The notes under the pieces are model-generated. The model was not told the DNA's origin. It saw only the letters and a program-made list of their open reading frames with translations, and made no database searches. Positions 43,930-52,135 of a stretch of DNA of 64,000 nucleotides are shown here, piece by piece (the first letter of the stretch is position 1; every line of letters starts with the position of its first letter). The position numbers were made by a program, and so were the translations under genes. Source of the stretch: an uncultured Verrucomicrobiales bacterium (lineage in GTDB: Bacteria; Verrucomicrobiota; Verrucomicrobiia; Verrucomicrobiales; Akkermansiaceae); contig CALFVF010000005.1 in the NCBI GenBank assembly GCA_937928735.1, positions 1 through 64,000 on the forward strand. The letters run 5' to 3'.

Positions 43930-44616
43930 ATGAGATTAGATAAATATATTTCCCAGCATACAGCAGCAACTCGGTCACTAGCGAAAATGGCCATCAAAAG
44001 TGGGCGTGTGCTAGTGAACGGGGAAGTGGTAAAAGATCAAGGGCGAAAGGTCTCTGATACCGATGAAGTCTGTGTGAATGGAGAAGTGATCTCGCAGAGT
44101 GGCGAAGCCTACATCCTCTATCATAAGCCCGCTGGAGTGATCTGCGCCACAGAAGATGAAGAGCAAGAGACTGTCATCGACCACCTCGATGGCATCACGC
44201 ATAAGACACTGCACCTCGCAGGCCGACTCGATAAAGACACCACAGGAGTTGTGCTGATTACCAGTGATGGCCAGTGGTCGCACCGAGTCACCTCTCCCAG
44301 ACATGAGTGCTCGAAGGTCTATGTCGTACAAACAGCTGACCCGCTGAGTCAAGGCCTCATAGAGACATTTAAAGAAGGTATTCTACTCAAAGATAACCCA
44401 AAACCCACACGCCCAGCAGAGCTGGAAATCCTCGCAGAAAAGGAAGCCAAACTCACACTCACAGAAGGCAGATATCACCAAGTGAAGCGTATGTTTGGCG
44501 CCTGTGGCAATAAAGTTGTAGGGCTGAAGCGCCTGAGTGTCGGCTGTGTCGAAATCGGTGATTTAGAAGAAGGAGATTACAGAGAACTGACAGAGGAGGA
44601 AATCGCGAGTTTCTAA
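43930..44616 (+). CDS. rsuA: 16S rRNA pseudouridine(516) synthase RsuA-like
   Basis: A 228-residue protein: an S4 domain (residues 1-60; MRLDKYISQHTAATRSLA, SGRVLVNGEVVKD) and a RsuA/RluB-type catalytic domain (about 63-225) with LAGRLDKDTTGVVLIT holding the catalytic Asp. YHQVKRMFGACGNKVVGL is the conserved C-terminal block. It makes pseudouridine in 16S rRNA (position 516 in E. coli). It starts 3 bp after the ABC transporter stop, suggesting cotranscription. RluB/E/F-type alternatives are possible because the families are similar. Confidence 0.85.
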   Translation: MRLDKYISQHTAATRSLAKMAIKSGRVLVNGEVVKDQGRKVSDTDEVCVNGEVISQSGEAYILYHKPAGVICATEDEEQETVIDHLDGITHKTLHLAGRLDKDTTGVVLITSDGQWSHRVTSPRHECSKVYVVQTADPLSQGLIETFKEGILLKDNPKPTRPAELEILAEKEAKLTLTEGRYHQVKRMFGACGNKVVGLKRLSVGCVEIGDLEEGDYRELTEEEIASF

Positions 44617-44662
44617 CTCGTTCGTGTCTGATTTGGTATTGGAATGATACTATCTGTGAGTT

Positions 44663-44682
44663 CTATGATACGCTGATCATAG
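44663..44682. promoter_or_regulatory. 7-bp inverted repeat touching the start codon of the next gene
   Basis: CTATGAT (44663-44669) and ATCATAG (44676-44682) form a stem with a 6-nt loop, one base before the ATG at 44684. It may be a regulator site or a hairpin that limits translation; too short to be sure. Confidence 0.25.
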
Positions 44683-44683
44683 G

Positions 44684-45001
44684 ATGAAGGATTACTTGAA
44701 AGACATGTTCAAAGGCTACGGGATAGCGGCTTGGATTATCTTGAGGTCGTTGCTTTCCCTCGGAGCGCTGATCGTTGCTTTGTGTGTCTCGTCACCTTGG
44801 CTGTATGTTCCGATACTAGCAGTGTTGTTTTTGCCACTAGCGTATGAGAGCTTTCAAGATGGGATAAAAGGGCGCTCAAGTGAAAAGCACTACATGTCGC
44901 GCATTCTCAATGTTACGGGAACTAGCCTTTATTTCTTGTTGACTGCGTTCTTCGCGGCTGCATTTGCTGGCATCTTGATTTGGAAGGTCAATATGTCATA
45001 G
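44684..45001 (+). CDS. Small membrane protein of unknown function
   Basis: A 105-residue protein with three hydrophobic segments (about 15-35, ILRSLLSLGALIVALCVS; about 38-55, SPWLYVPILAVLFLPLAYE; about 77-102). Basic residues cluster in DGIKGRSSEKHYMSR. I know no family for it. It has its own terminator downstream (45002-45040). Confidence 0.6.
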   Translation: MKDYLKDMFKGYGIAAWIILRSLLSLGALIVALCVSSPWLYVPILAVLFLPLAYESFQDGIKGRSSEKHYMSRILNVTGTSLYFLLTAFFAAAFAGILIWKVNMS

Positions 45002-45040
45002 GTTAGAATATGTATTCATAGGTGATTCTAACAAATTTTT
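45002..45040 (+). terminator. Rho-independent terminator after the small membrane protein gene
   Basis: GTTAGAAT (45002-45009) pairs with ATTCTAAC (45025-45032) as an 8-bp stem beginning right after the stop codon, followed by AAATTTTTATT. Confidence 0.6.
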
Positions 45041-45061
45041 ATTATTCGTGAGATGGGATTT

Positions 45062-46102
45062 CTAGTTTTCCGAGTCAGCAAGAGTCTTTAGAATATCATG
45101 AACTAGGGGAGGGCCGTGGTAGATGAAGCCTGTGTAGAGCTGAATAAGCTTCGCTCCAGCATCGAGTTTATCCATTGCATCCTGCGCAGACATGATACCT
45201 CCGACTCCAATAATAGGGATCTTGTCTCCGAGGTGGCTGTGGAAAGCGGTGATCACCTCTGTAGAGCGTGAGGTCACGGGACTACCTGAGAGACCACCTG
45301 CTTCTGAGGCGTAGCGTCTGCCTTTGATAGCCTCTCGATCAATCGTGGTGTTCGTAGCGATCAAGCCATCGAGCCCGCCTTTCAGAAAGACTTTGGAGAG
45401 TTCCTCAATTTGCTGCTCCCCCATGTCTGGGGCGACTTTGAGGGCGATGGGCATAGAGATGCCTGTGTCTTCTGTGAGTTTTTGCTGCTCAAGTTTGAGC
45501 GCTTCTAGTAGACGCGCGGTGTCTTCTGCGGCTTGGAGGTCGCGCAGGCCTGGTGTGTTTGGTGAGGAGATGTTGACAGTCACATAGTCAGCGACTCCCC
45601 AGCAGGCGCGCAGAGCCTTGAGGTAGTCCTCTGCGGCATCTTCATTTGGCGTGAGTTTATTCTTACCAATGTTAAATCCGACGAGACCCTCGAATGTTTT
45701 TGAGGAGCGAACATTACACACACCTTCATGAACTCCACAGTTATTGAATCCCATTCGGTTAATAATGGCTTGCTTCTCAATGATGCGAAAGAGTCTCGGC
45801 TGTGGATTGCCGGGTTGTGGGAGTGGGGTGATAGTGCCTATTTCCACAAAGCCAAAACCTAAGCGCCCGAGGGCATCAATGGTGTTACCCTCCTTATCGA
45901 GACCGGCGGCGAGTCCCACAGCATTGGGGAAGGTGAGTCCCATGCATTCTACGGGCTTAGTCTTAGGTGGATCATTCTGCACTAGGGAGAGTAGGCCGAG
46001 TTTTTCGCTCAGGCGCAGTAGGTCGAGGGAAACGTGGTGTGCGTGTTCAGCGTCTAGTTGAAATAGGAGATTGCGAGCGAGTTTATACTGCCAGTGATTC
46101 AT
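45062..46102 (-). CDS. pyrD: Dihydroorotate dehydrogenase (quinone), class 2
   Basis: ATG 46102 gives 346 residues starting MNHWQYKLARNLLFQLDAE; a longer frame from 46150 would pass through a terminator hairpin and is rejected. The TIM-barrel FMN enzyme shows the N-terminal quinone-tunnel helices, then NAVGLAAGLDKEG (about 60), GTITPLPQPGNPQPRLFR (about 90), NRMGFNN (about 112), the catalytic YVTVNISSPNTPGLRDLQ (about 173-190, the Ser in NISSPNT being the base) and the FMN-binding GGLSGSPV and IIGVGGIMSAQDA. It oxidises dihydroorotate to orotate with quinone in pyrimidine synthesis. Confidence 0.95.
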   Translation of the reverse strand: MNHWQYKLARNLLFQLDAEHAHHVSLDLLRLSEKLGLLSLVQNDPPKTKPVECMGLTFPNAVGLAAGLDKEGNTIDALGRLGFGFVEIGTITPLPQPGNPQPRLFRIIEKQAIINRMGFNNCGVHEGVCNVRSSKTFEGLVGFNIGKNKLTPNEDAAEDYLKALRACWGVADYVTVNISSPNTPGLRDLQAAEDTARLLEALKLEQQKLTEDTGISMPIALKVAPDMGEQQIEELSKVFLKGGLDGLIATNTTIDREAIKGRRYASEAGGLSGSPVTSRSTEVITAFHSHLGDKIPIIGVGGIMSAQDAMDKLDAGAKLIQLYTGFIYHGPPLVHDILKTLADSEN

Positions 46103-46136
46103 AATAAAGATGTGACCGATAGCTGAGATAAGGGCG

Positions 46137-46173
46137 AAAAAAAGACCCATCGATTCATGAGAATCGTAGGGTC
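46137..46173 (-). terminator. Rho-independent terminator of the lipoprotein gene
   Basis: On the minus strand GACCC-TA-CGATTC (46173-46161) pairs with GAATCG-AT-GGGTC (46156-46144) across an ATGA loop, and is followed by T7. It lies 22 bp after the lipoprotein stop and 41 bp before the pyrD start. Confidence 0.75.
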
Positions 46174-46195
46174 TCTGGATGCGCGCTGAGCATGC

Positions 46196-46519
46196 TTAGT
46201 TTTGTGAATTTGCGGGAACAGCAGCGACTGGGCGGGCAGGTATTTGAAAGATCCTCCCGGTATTCTTGTCTTTCTTTCCTGTTTTTGGGTCAACAGTTGC
46301 GGTGTAGGGATCACGGCCAAGTTGACCAGGTTTGAAGCCTGTGACATCTACCGCATTATGCGGCTGCCATGGCATCACCACGTAATTTTTATTCGTGGGG
46401 TGCAGTCGAGCTGTTGGATAACTTGCAATACCACCAGTGAGAGTTTCAGAACGGGGGACGACACAAGAGCTAGAAGCTAAGGTGAGAATAGTAGCACTGA
46501 CTAGTACGAGTGATTTCAT
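46196..46519 (-). CDS. Lipoprotein of unknown function
   Basis: ATG 46519 opens a lipoprotein signal (MKSLVLVSATILTLASSSC), with the lipid-bearing Cys at residue 19. The mature protein of about 88 residues is proline-rich and carries GFKPGQLGRDPYT, and ends with PVAAVPANSQN. I know no characterised family. It is transcribed alone and ends in its own terminator. Confidence 0.7.
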   Translation of the reverse strand: MKSLVLVSATILTLASSSCVVPRSETLTGGIASYPTARLHPTNKNYVVMPWQPHNAVDVTGFKPGQLGRDPYTATVDPKTGKKDKNTGRIFQIPARPVAAVPANSQN

Positions 46520-46623
46520 GCCCTGAGACTGAAACACTCAGAGAGGGCATTCAAGCGCCAAGTGGGAAGAGGTTTCGATTTTAGAGTGTCTTGAAGTACT
46601 TAGATAATTCTGTCTAGACGGAG

Positions 46624-47877
46624 TTAGACAAGACCATCTTTACGTGATTGTTTCCAGTACGCATATTCAGAACGGTTAAAATCGATATATTCTGGGGAAA
46701 TGTCAGAGGTGTAGACCGTGTAGTTTGCCTCGCCGAGGTGCAGATCAATGGTGATCTGAAAGCTATCTTTTTTGACTGCTTTTCTGAGAAGCTCCATGGG
46801 TGTATCCGCTTGCAGTCCCCCGATGCAGGCGGCTTTATTTTCAATGTAGATATCAATGAGCTCTTCACGAATCATGGCTCGTGAGTAACCGACAGCGTGG
46901 ATAATTCTGCCCCAGTTTGGGTCTTCACCATTCCAGGAGCTTTTCACCAGTGCGGAATTCGCCACAGCTTCAGCGACCTTTTTGGCGTCATTGTAGGTTC
47001 TGGCTCCCTTGACATCAAGGGTGATGAACTTCGTCACACGTTCGCCATCTCTCACTAGTGCTTTTGCCATTTCTAGCATGACATAGTCGAGAGCTTCGCG
47101 AAATTGGCGGCAGGCTTTGCTCTTGCGCTGGATTCTGGGAGTGTCACTCTGTGCATTGGATAGGACAATCACGCTGTCATTGGTGCTCATGTCTCCATCA
47201 ATGGTGATGCGATTAAAGGAGTTCTCCACAGATTCTTGGACCGCTTGCTCAAGTGCTGACTTACCGACATTGGCGTCTGTGGTGATGAAACACAGCATAG
47301 TGGCCATGCTTGGGCAGATCATTCCCGCACCCTTTGCGCAGGCACCTATGGTTACTGGTTTATCATCGATGAGGAAGCGAACCGCAATTTCTTTGTGTGT
47401 CGTGTCACTGGTCATGATGGCTTTCGCCACCTTTTTTCCGTTTTTACTAGAAAGTTGATTGGTGAGTGTTTCGAGCTTTGGCTCGATTCTCATCATAGGC
47501 ATAGGTAGTCCTATGACTCCAGTGGAGCAGACGGCAACCTGGGATTGCTTGAGACCGAGGTGCTTGCCGGTGGTACGAGCACAGAGTCTGGCGTGCTCGA
47601 CTCCTGAGACGCCGGTGCAGGCATTCGCATTACCACTATTGGCGAGAATAGCCTGAACGTCTCCGTTTCGGAGGTGGGTCTGGCTGACTCTAACAGGAGC
47701 TGCTTTCACTCGATTCGTGGTGAATGTGCCCACAGAAATAGCGGGTGCTTCTGAGTAAATGAGGGCGAGATCGAGGCGCTCCACAGAAGGGTCTTTAATG
47801 CCAGCACTGAGAGCAGAGGCGAGGAAGCCTTTGGGAGCGCAGACTCCACCTTTGATTTTTTTGAAGGGCTTAGCCAT
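46624..47877 (-). CDS. argJ: Bifunctional ornithine acetyltransferase/N-acetylglutamate synthase
   Basis: The 417-residue ArgJ is of normal length. It shows VCAPKGFLASALSAGIKDP, TNRVKAAPVRVS, ANSGNANACTG and the autocleavage region AGMICPSMATMLCFITTDAN, in which the Thr of ATML is the self-processing nucleophile, followed by NSFNRITIDGDMSTND. It recycles the acetyl group between N-acetylornithine and glutamate in arginine synthesis. It starts 15 bp after argC ends, on the same strand, as one operon. Confidence 0.96.
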   Translation of the reverse strand: MAKPFKKIKGGVCAPKGFLASALSAGIKDPSVERLDLALIYSEAPAISVGTFTTNRVKAAPVRVSQTHLRNGDVQAILANSGNANACTGVSGVEHARLCARTTGKHLGLKQSQVAVCSTGVIGLPMPMMRIEPKLETLTNQLSSKNGKKVAKAIMTSDTTHKEIAVRFLIDDKPVTIGACAKGAGMICPSMATMLCFITTDANVGKSALEQAVQESVENSFNRITIDGDMSTNDSVIVLSNAQSDTPRIQRKSKACRQFREALDYVMLEMAKALVRDGERVTKFITLDVKGARTYNDAKKVAEAVANSALVKSSWNGEDPNWGRIIHAVGYSRAMIREELIDIYIENKAACIGGLQADTPMELLRKAVKKDSFQITIDLHLGEANYTVYTSDISPEYIDFNRSEYAYWKQSRKDGLV

Positions 47878-47892
47878 GAGGTGAGGTTGTCG

Positions 47893-48930
47893 TTAGATGT
47901 TGAGTAGACCAGTGGTCTGGTCGAGACCTAACATGATGTTGAAACTCTGCATACCCTGGGAGGCCGCTCCTTTGCCGAGATTGTCCTCGGCACTGAGTAA
48001 GAGAACGCGCCCAGTCCTCGGGTCATAGTCCCAGCCGATGTCAATGAAGTTCGTGCGAGTGACGTGCTTGGTGTCAGCGCAGCCTCCTTTCCCGAGTAGG
48101 CGCACAAAGGGTTGCTTTGAGTAAGCTTGCTCTAGGGCTTCACCAATGGCCTCTGGTTGCGCGGTGAGTTTGGCACTTGTTGTTGTGCAGATACCGCAGT
48201 GTGTTGGCACTAGATGAGGGGTGAAGGAGATCGTGACTTTCTGCTCGGCTGCGAGACTGAGTTCTTGCTCGATCTCTGAGAGGTGGCGGTGACGTGGCAC
48301 ACTGTAGGCGCGGACACTTTCATTGGCTTCGCAGAAGGAGAAGAGAGTGTTCGAGCTCTTGCCAGCACCACTGACACCACTCATGGAACATGTGACGATA
48401 CTCTCTGGATCGATAAGTTTCTTTTCTAACAATGGCAGGAGGGGAAGCTCGATGCTTGTGGGATAGCAGCCAGGAGAGGCGACAAGGCGCGCTGTTTGAA
48501 TCGCTTCGGCATGAACTTCTGGTAGTCCGTAGACAGCTTCCTTTAGTAACTCAGGAGCAGGATGGGGTGAGCCATAGAATTCCTCATAGACCTCTGGGTC
48601 ATGAATGCGGAAGTCCGCACTGAGATCGATGACTTTTAGTCCTTCTGCGAGTAGTTCTGTGGCGTAGTCTGCGGCGACACCATGTGGTAGGGCGAGAAAG
48701 GCGATTTCTGCACCACTGGCTTTGATTTCAGATGTGTTAGGCTCTACGAAAGCGACTTCTGAACCTGGAACGCCTCGGAAACGCGGGAAGACATCACTGA
48801 CTTTTTGCCCAGAATGCTGGCGAGAGGTCACACAGCTAAGTTCAGCATTCGAGTGAAGTAGGAGTAGGCGCAGGAGCTCCATCCCTGTGTAGCCACTCGC
48901 GCCGACAACGGCAGTCTTTATTGCGTTCAT
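47893..48930 (-). CDS. argC: N-acetyl-gamma-glutamyl-phosphate reductase
   Basis: A 345-residue ArgC: NADP-binding VVGASGYTGMELLRLL (about 8-23), the active-site Cys in VASPGCYPTSIELPLLPLL (about 148), and HRHLSEIEQ (about 217-225) with TPHLVPTHCGI (about 244-256). It reduces N-acetylglutamyl phosphate in arginine synthesis. It is the first gene of the argC-argJ pair. Confidence 0.96.
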   Translation of the reverse strand: MNAIKTAVVGASGYTGMELLRLLLLHSNAELSCVTSRQHSGQKVSDVFPRFRGVPGSEVAFVEPNTSEIKASGAEIAFLALPHGVAADYATELLAEGLKVIDLSADFRIHDPEVYEEFYGSPHPAPELLKEAVYGLPEVHAEAIQTARLVASPGCYPTSIELPLLPLLEKKLIDPESIVTCSMSGVSGAGKSSNTLFSFCEANESVRAYSVPRHRHLSEIEQELSLAAEQKVTISFTPHLVPTHCGICTTTSAKLTAQPEAIGEALEQAYSKQPFVRLLGKGGCADTKHVTRTNFIDIGWDYDPRTGRVLLLSAEDNLGKGAASQGMQSFNIMLGLDQTTGLLNI

Positions 48931-49006
48931 ATAGGGCGCTCAAGATGCCAGAAATTCCGCTAGGGGCAATAGGGAAATGTCTGTAGCACGGGGAAAGCGG
49001 CCAATT

Positions 49007-49618
49007 TTACCAAGACTTAACATCGTCCTCGGTACCGAGGTTGCCATCTGGGCCATGTGTCCAGAGTACAATAGGTGTGTCTTTAATCACCTTGTTACTT
49101 CTCAGAATCGTTGGGTTGATTTCTCCATCGTAGTTTTGGTCAAACTGGATGAAGTAGGGCTTACCCCAGGGGCTGATGATTGTAATGTCAGGTGAGTTAG
49201 GCTGGTTGTTGTAATAGAGTCCGCGCATGGAGCGCTTGTCGGTGGAAGGCAGACTGGAGAGGTAGTTTTTCTTTTTGGGATTTTGTTCTTCATCCAGCCC
49301 CATGCCAATTGCTGCAATTTCTGTGCCTTCTTGGCCATCAAATGGCACGCCGTCTTCATCGAGACCTACACCACCACCTCGAGAGCTAGGATTACTGCTA
49401 GATGGGTAGCGATTGTAATCATTGTAGTAATCTGTGTATCCACGGTGTAGAGTGGAAATCACGACCTTGGCATTACTCACACGGCCTTTTTTTAGAAAAC
49501 CATTCACAAGAGGGACCGAAATACCAGCTAAGGTGCCGATGATGGCCATGACAACGAGTAACTCAACAAGGGTGTATCCCTTGTTGTTTCTGGATGGAAC
49601 AGGAAATGATGATTTCAT
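49007..49618 (-). CDS. Type II secretion/type IV pseudopilin (GspG-like)
   Basis: ATG 49618 gives a 203-residue pseudopilin with head MKSSFPVPSRNNK followed by GYTLVELLVVMAIIGTLAG. The hydrophobic alpha-1 segment is standard; the prepilin peptidase cuts after the Gly. The rest is the soluble domain, with the acidic calcium-site-like NYDGEINP and GPDGNLGTEDDVKSW. The C-terminus SW.. resembles the 'GPDG..GTEDD' ending of GspG. It lies apart from the secretion machine genes. Verrucomicrobiota carry many such stand-alone prepilin genes. Confidence 0.85.
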   Translation of the reverse strand: MKSSFPVPSRNNKGYTLVELLVVMAIIGTLAGISVPLVNGFLKKGRVSNAKVVISTLHRGYTDYYNDYNRYPSSSNPSSRGGGVGLDEDGVPFDGQEGTEIAAIGMGLDEEQNPKKKNYLSSLPSTDKRSMRGLYYNNQPNSPDITIISPWGKPYFIQFDQNYDGEINPTILRSNKVIKDTPIVLWTHGPDGNLGTEDDVKSW

Positions 49619-49753
49619 AGAAGTGCTTGAAGGGTCTAGGTTAAATGAGACCCTATGAAGTCCACATGGGTTTGACAAGCTATCAAATTGCGAAGCTGAA
49701 ATACGCAGCTAGTTCGATAAGTTAGAGGTTACGCCTTCGGGGCGTCTTCGCTA

Positions 49754-50563
49754 CTAGATCTCGATATCTCCCTCGAATACGAAGTCGGCAGGGCCTTTTA
49801 GCGTGACGTTTTTAAAGTCGGATTCTCCCACTCGTTCAAAGCCGATTTCTAGAGTGTCACCACCTGCGACGTCAACCTGGATAGGAGAGGGGTCACCTGT
49901 GTTAAGATGGTGAAGGAGGGCGGACGCGCACATGCCAGTACCACAGGCGAGGGTTTCTCCCTCGACCCCGCGCTCGTAGGTACGAATCGCAATATGGCTT
50001 TTGCCAATGACTTGGGCAAAGTTGGCATTGGTGCCATTGGGTGAGAAATGTTCGTGGTAGCGAATGGCGGCTCCCGCCTTCTGGACATCCAGAGACTCTA
50101 GGTCATCAAGAAAGCCTACAGCATGAGGGACTCCGGTGTTAAGAGAGGCGATGGTATTGAGTCCTTCCACAGAACAAGGTGTCTGGCGCTCTAGGTCAAA
50201 AGGGTTCGACATGGCGATACGGACATCACCATCGATGAGATCAGCTCGCAGCTCCCCGGCAATGGTCTCAAAGCTCACACTCTCTGTGACTTCGTCCTTG
50301 AGGTGTGCGGTGAACATGCCAAAGCAGCGAGCACCATTACCACACATTTCCGCCTCTCCGCCGTCGGCATTGTAGTAGCGGAATTTGTAATCTGCCTCTC
50401 CCTCTGCTGGTTCGACGGCGAGTAAGCCGTCTGCTCCGATACCGCGATGGCGATCACAGAGTGCTTCGATTTGTTCTTGGCTAAGATCAATAGAGAGATC
50501 GCGATTATCAATGACAATGAAGTCATTGCCTGCGCCGTTCATTTTGTAGAAGTGAATGAGCAT
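49754..50563 (-). CDS. dapF: Diaminopimelate epimerase
   Basis: A 269-residue DapF. Both active-site cysteines are visible: GGEAEMCGNGARCF (Cys about 74) and ETLACGTGMCASALLH (Cys about 207). The start MLIHFYKMNGAGNDFIVIDN is conserved. It interconverts LL- and meso-diaminopimelate for lysine and peptidoglycan. It is separate from the aminotransferase gene, whose terminator lies in the gap. Confidence 0.96.
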   Translation of the reverse strand: MLIHFYKMNGAGNDFIVIDNRDLSIDLSQEQIEALCDRHRGIGADGLLAVEPAEGEADYKFRYYNADGGEAEMCGNGARCFGMFTAHLKDEVTESVSFETIAGELRADLIDGDVRIAMSNPFDLERQTPCSVEGLNTIASLNTGVPHAVGFLDDLESLDVQKAGAAIRYHEHFSPNGTNANFAQVIGKSHIAIRTYERGVEGETLACGTGMCASALLHHLNTGDPSPIQVDVAGGDTLEIGFERVGESDFKNVTLKGPADFVFEGDIEI

Positions 50564-50646
50564 TTGTGGTGAGAACTTAGTGCTTCAGGATCTTTGATGC
50601 AAGGAGAAGGTCGAGGAGATGAGCTAGAATAGAACTAGTAGCAAGT

Positions 50647-50682
50647 CAGCGTATAAAACAGCTTATAAAACAGCGCATAAAA
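50647..50682. repeat. Three 12-bp near-identical tandem repeats
   Basis: CAGCGTATAAAA (50647-50658), CAGCTTATAAAA (50659-50670) and CAGCGCATAAAA (50671-50682) lie between the aminotransferase terminator and the start of dapF. Their function is unknown; a regulator site for dapF is possible. Confidence 0.4.
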
Positions 50683-50710
50683 AAAGCAGCCCGATACTGG
50701 GACTGCTTTG
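50679..50710 (-). terminator. Rho-independent terminator of the aminotransferase gene
   Basis: On the minus strand AAAGCAG-T-CCC (50709 region) pairs with GGG-C-TGCTTT, loop AGTAT, followed by T7. It lies about 70 bp after the aminotransferase stop. Confidence 0.75.
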
Positions 50711-50777
50711 AAGAAATGGATTGTGAGTGCTCTATTGTGAGAACGAAGTCGTCACAATGAACTCGCCAAAAGAGGGC

Positions 50778-51944
50778 TTAGTGCGAGCGGCAGAATTCCT
50801 CGAAGCGTGTGAGGCCTTCGTTGAGCACGTCGAGAGTCGTGCAGTAGCTGAGGCGAATCGCGTAGTCATTACCAAAGGCGATACCTGGTACGGCAGCGAC
50901 CTTGTAGCGAGTGAGTAGCTTATCGCAGAGGTTCACAGATTTGATACCGAGCTGCTTCATATTTACAAAGAAGTAGAACGCACCTTCTGGCTCAACAACA
51001 CTGATATTGGGAATCGCCTGTAGGCGTGCGAGCATAAACTGGCGGCGCATATCGTACTCTGAGCGAAGGTCTTCAATAAAGCTGCTTTCCTCTGTGAGAG
51101 CAGCAAGCGCCCCGTACTGGGCAAAGGATGTCGCATTGGAGGTCGTGTGACCCTGCATCTTTGAAATCGCTTCAGCGATTGGCTTAGGTGCGGCGATGTA
51201 GCCGATTCTCCAGCCTGTCATGGAGTAGGCCTTTGAGAATCCACCAATAGTGATCGTGAGGTTAAAGAGATCCTTACTGAGAGAGGCAATGCTGACGTGC
51301 TTGGTCTCACCGTAGATGAGTTTCTCATAAATTTCATCAGAGAGAATGACGATGTCCTCGTAGAGGGCGATATCACCGATGGCGCGGAGTTCTTCCTCTG
51401 TGTAGACAGCGCCCGTAGGGTTACCAGGAGAGTTGAGGATGATCATCTTTGTGCGACCAGTCATGTGTTCCTCAAATTGCTCGGGAGTGATCTTCCAGCC
51501 GTTTTCCTCAGTGGTTTCGACTATCACTGGCTCAGCCCCTGCGAGGCGAACCATCTCCGGGTAGCTCACCCAGTAGGGAGCAGGGATAATGACTTCGTCT
51601 CCTTCATCACACATGGCCATGATGGCATTCATGCAGGAGTGCTTGGCACCGCAGTTGACCACGACTTCACGTGGATCATAGGTGATGTTATTCTCTTCCT
51701 TGAGCTTAGTGGCAATGGCTTCGCGAAGCTCCGGGATACCTGCTGCTGGGGTGTATTTGGTGAATCCATCTGTGAGCGCCTGAATCGCCGCTGCCTTGAT
51801 GTGCTCTGGGGTATCCATTTCTGGCTCACCGCCTGCGAGTCCGTAGACTTCCTCACCGCGAGCTTTCATAGCTTTGGCTTGGTTGGTAATAGCCAAGGTC
51901 AAGGATGGGGTGACTTTTGAGATGCGTGTAGAGATGCTATCCAT
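50778..51944 (-). CDS. Class I pyridoxal phosphate aminotransferase (aspartate type)
   Basis: ATG 51944 gives 388 residues starting MDSISTRISKVTPSLTLAI. The fold type I features are clear: GLAGGEPEMDTPEHI (about 35), NSPGNPTGAVY (about 165), SDEIYEKLIY (about 200) and the PLP lysine in GGFSKAYSMTGWRIGY (about 231-246). It belongs to the subgroup Ib of aspartate aminotransferases. It makes aspartate from oxaloacetate, though glutamate-prephenate activity is also possible in this subgroup. It has its own terminator. Confidence 0.9.
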   Translation of the reverse strand: MDSISTRISKVTPSLTLAITNQAKAMKARGEEVYGLAGGEPEMDTPEHIKAAAIQALTDGFTKYTPAAGIPELREAIATKLKEENNITYDPREVVVNCGAKHSCMNAIMAMCDEGDEVIIPAPYWVSYPEMVRLAGAEPVIVETTEENGWKITPEQFEEHMTGRTKMIILNSPGNPTGAVYTEEELRAIGDIALYEDIVILSDEIYEKLIYGETKHVSIASLSKDLFNLTITIGGFSKAYSMTGWRIGYIAAPKPIAEAISKMQGHTTSNATSFAQYGALAALTEESSFIEDLRSEYDMRRQFMLARLQAIPNISVVEPEGAFYFFVNMKQLGIKSVNLCDKLLTRYKVAAVPGIAFGNDYAIRLSYCTTLDVLNEGLTRFEEFCRSH

Positions 51945-52135
51945 GGAACTGATATTGATTTGAGATGAATGGAAGTTGACGAAAATGAACGTTGCCCAAG
52001 AGGCGAAAACAGCATGTGTCGGATGCCCCACCTCCAGAGACGTGGTTTACATAACTCATCTTCGGGTTCTTGCAAGACAAATGGTTTAGAAGATAGAAGC
52101 TAAATGGAAGCTGTGCTGATCAAGGTGAAGGCTTT

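Noticed and set aside
46103..46150. Upstream extension of pyrD
   Set aside because: It would place the start codon within a strong terminator hairpin of the neighbouring gene; the ATG at 46102 begins the family-typical N-terminus.
51297..51920. Long plus-strand frame of 207 residues
   Set aside because: Antisense shadow of the aminotransferase gene, which has intact catalytic motifs; composition follows the opposite strand.
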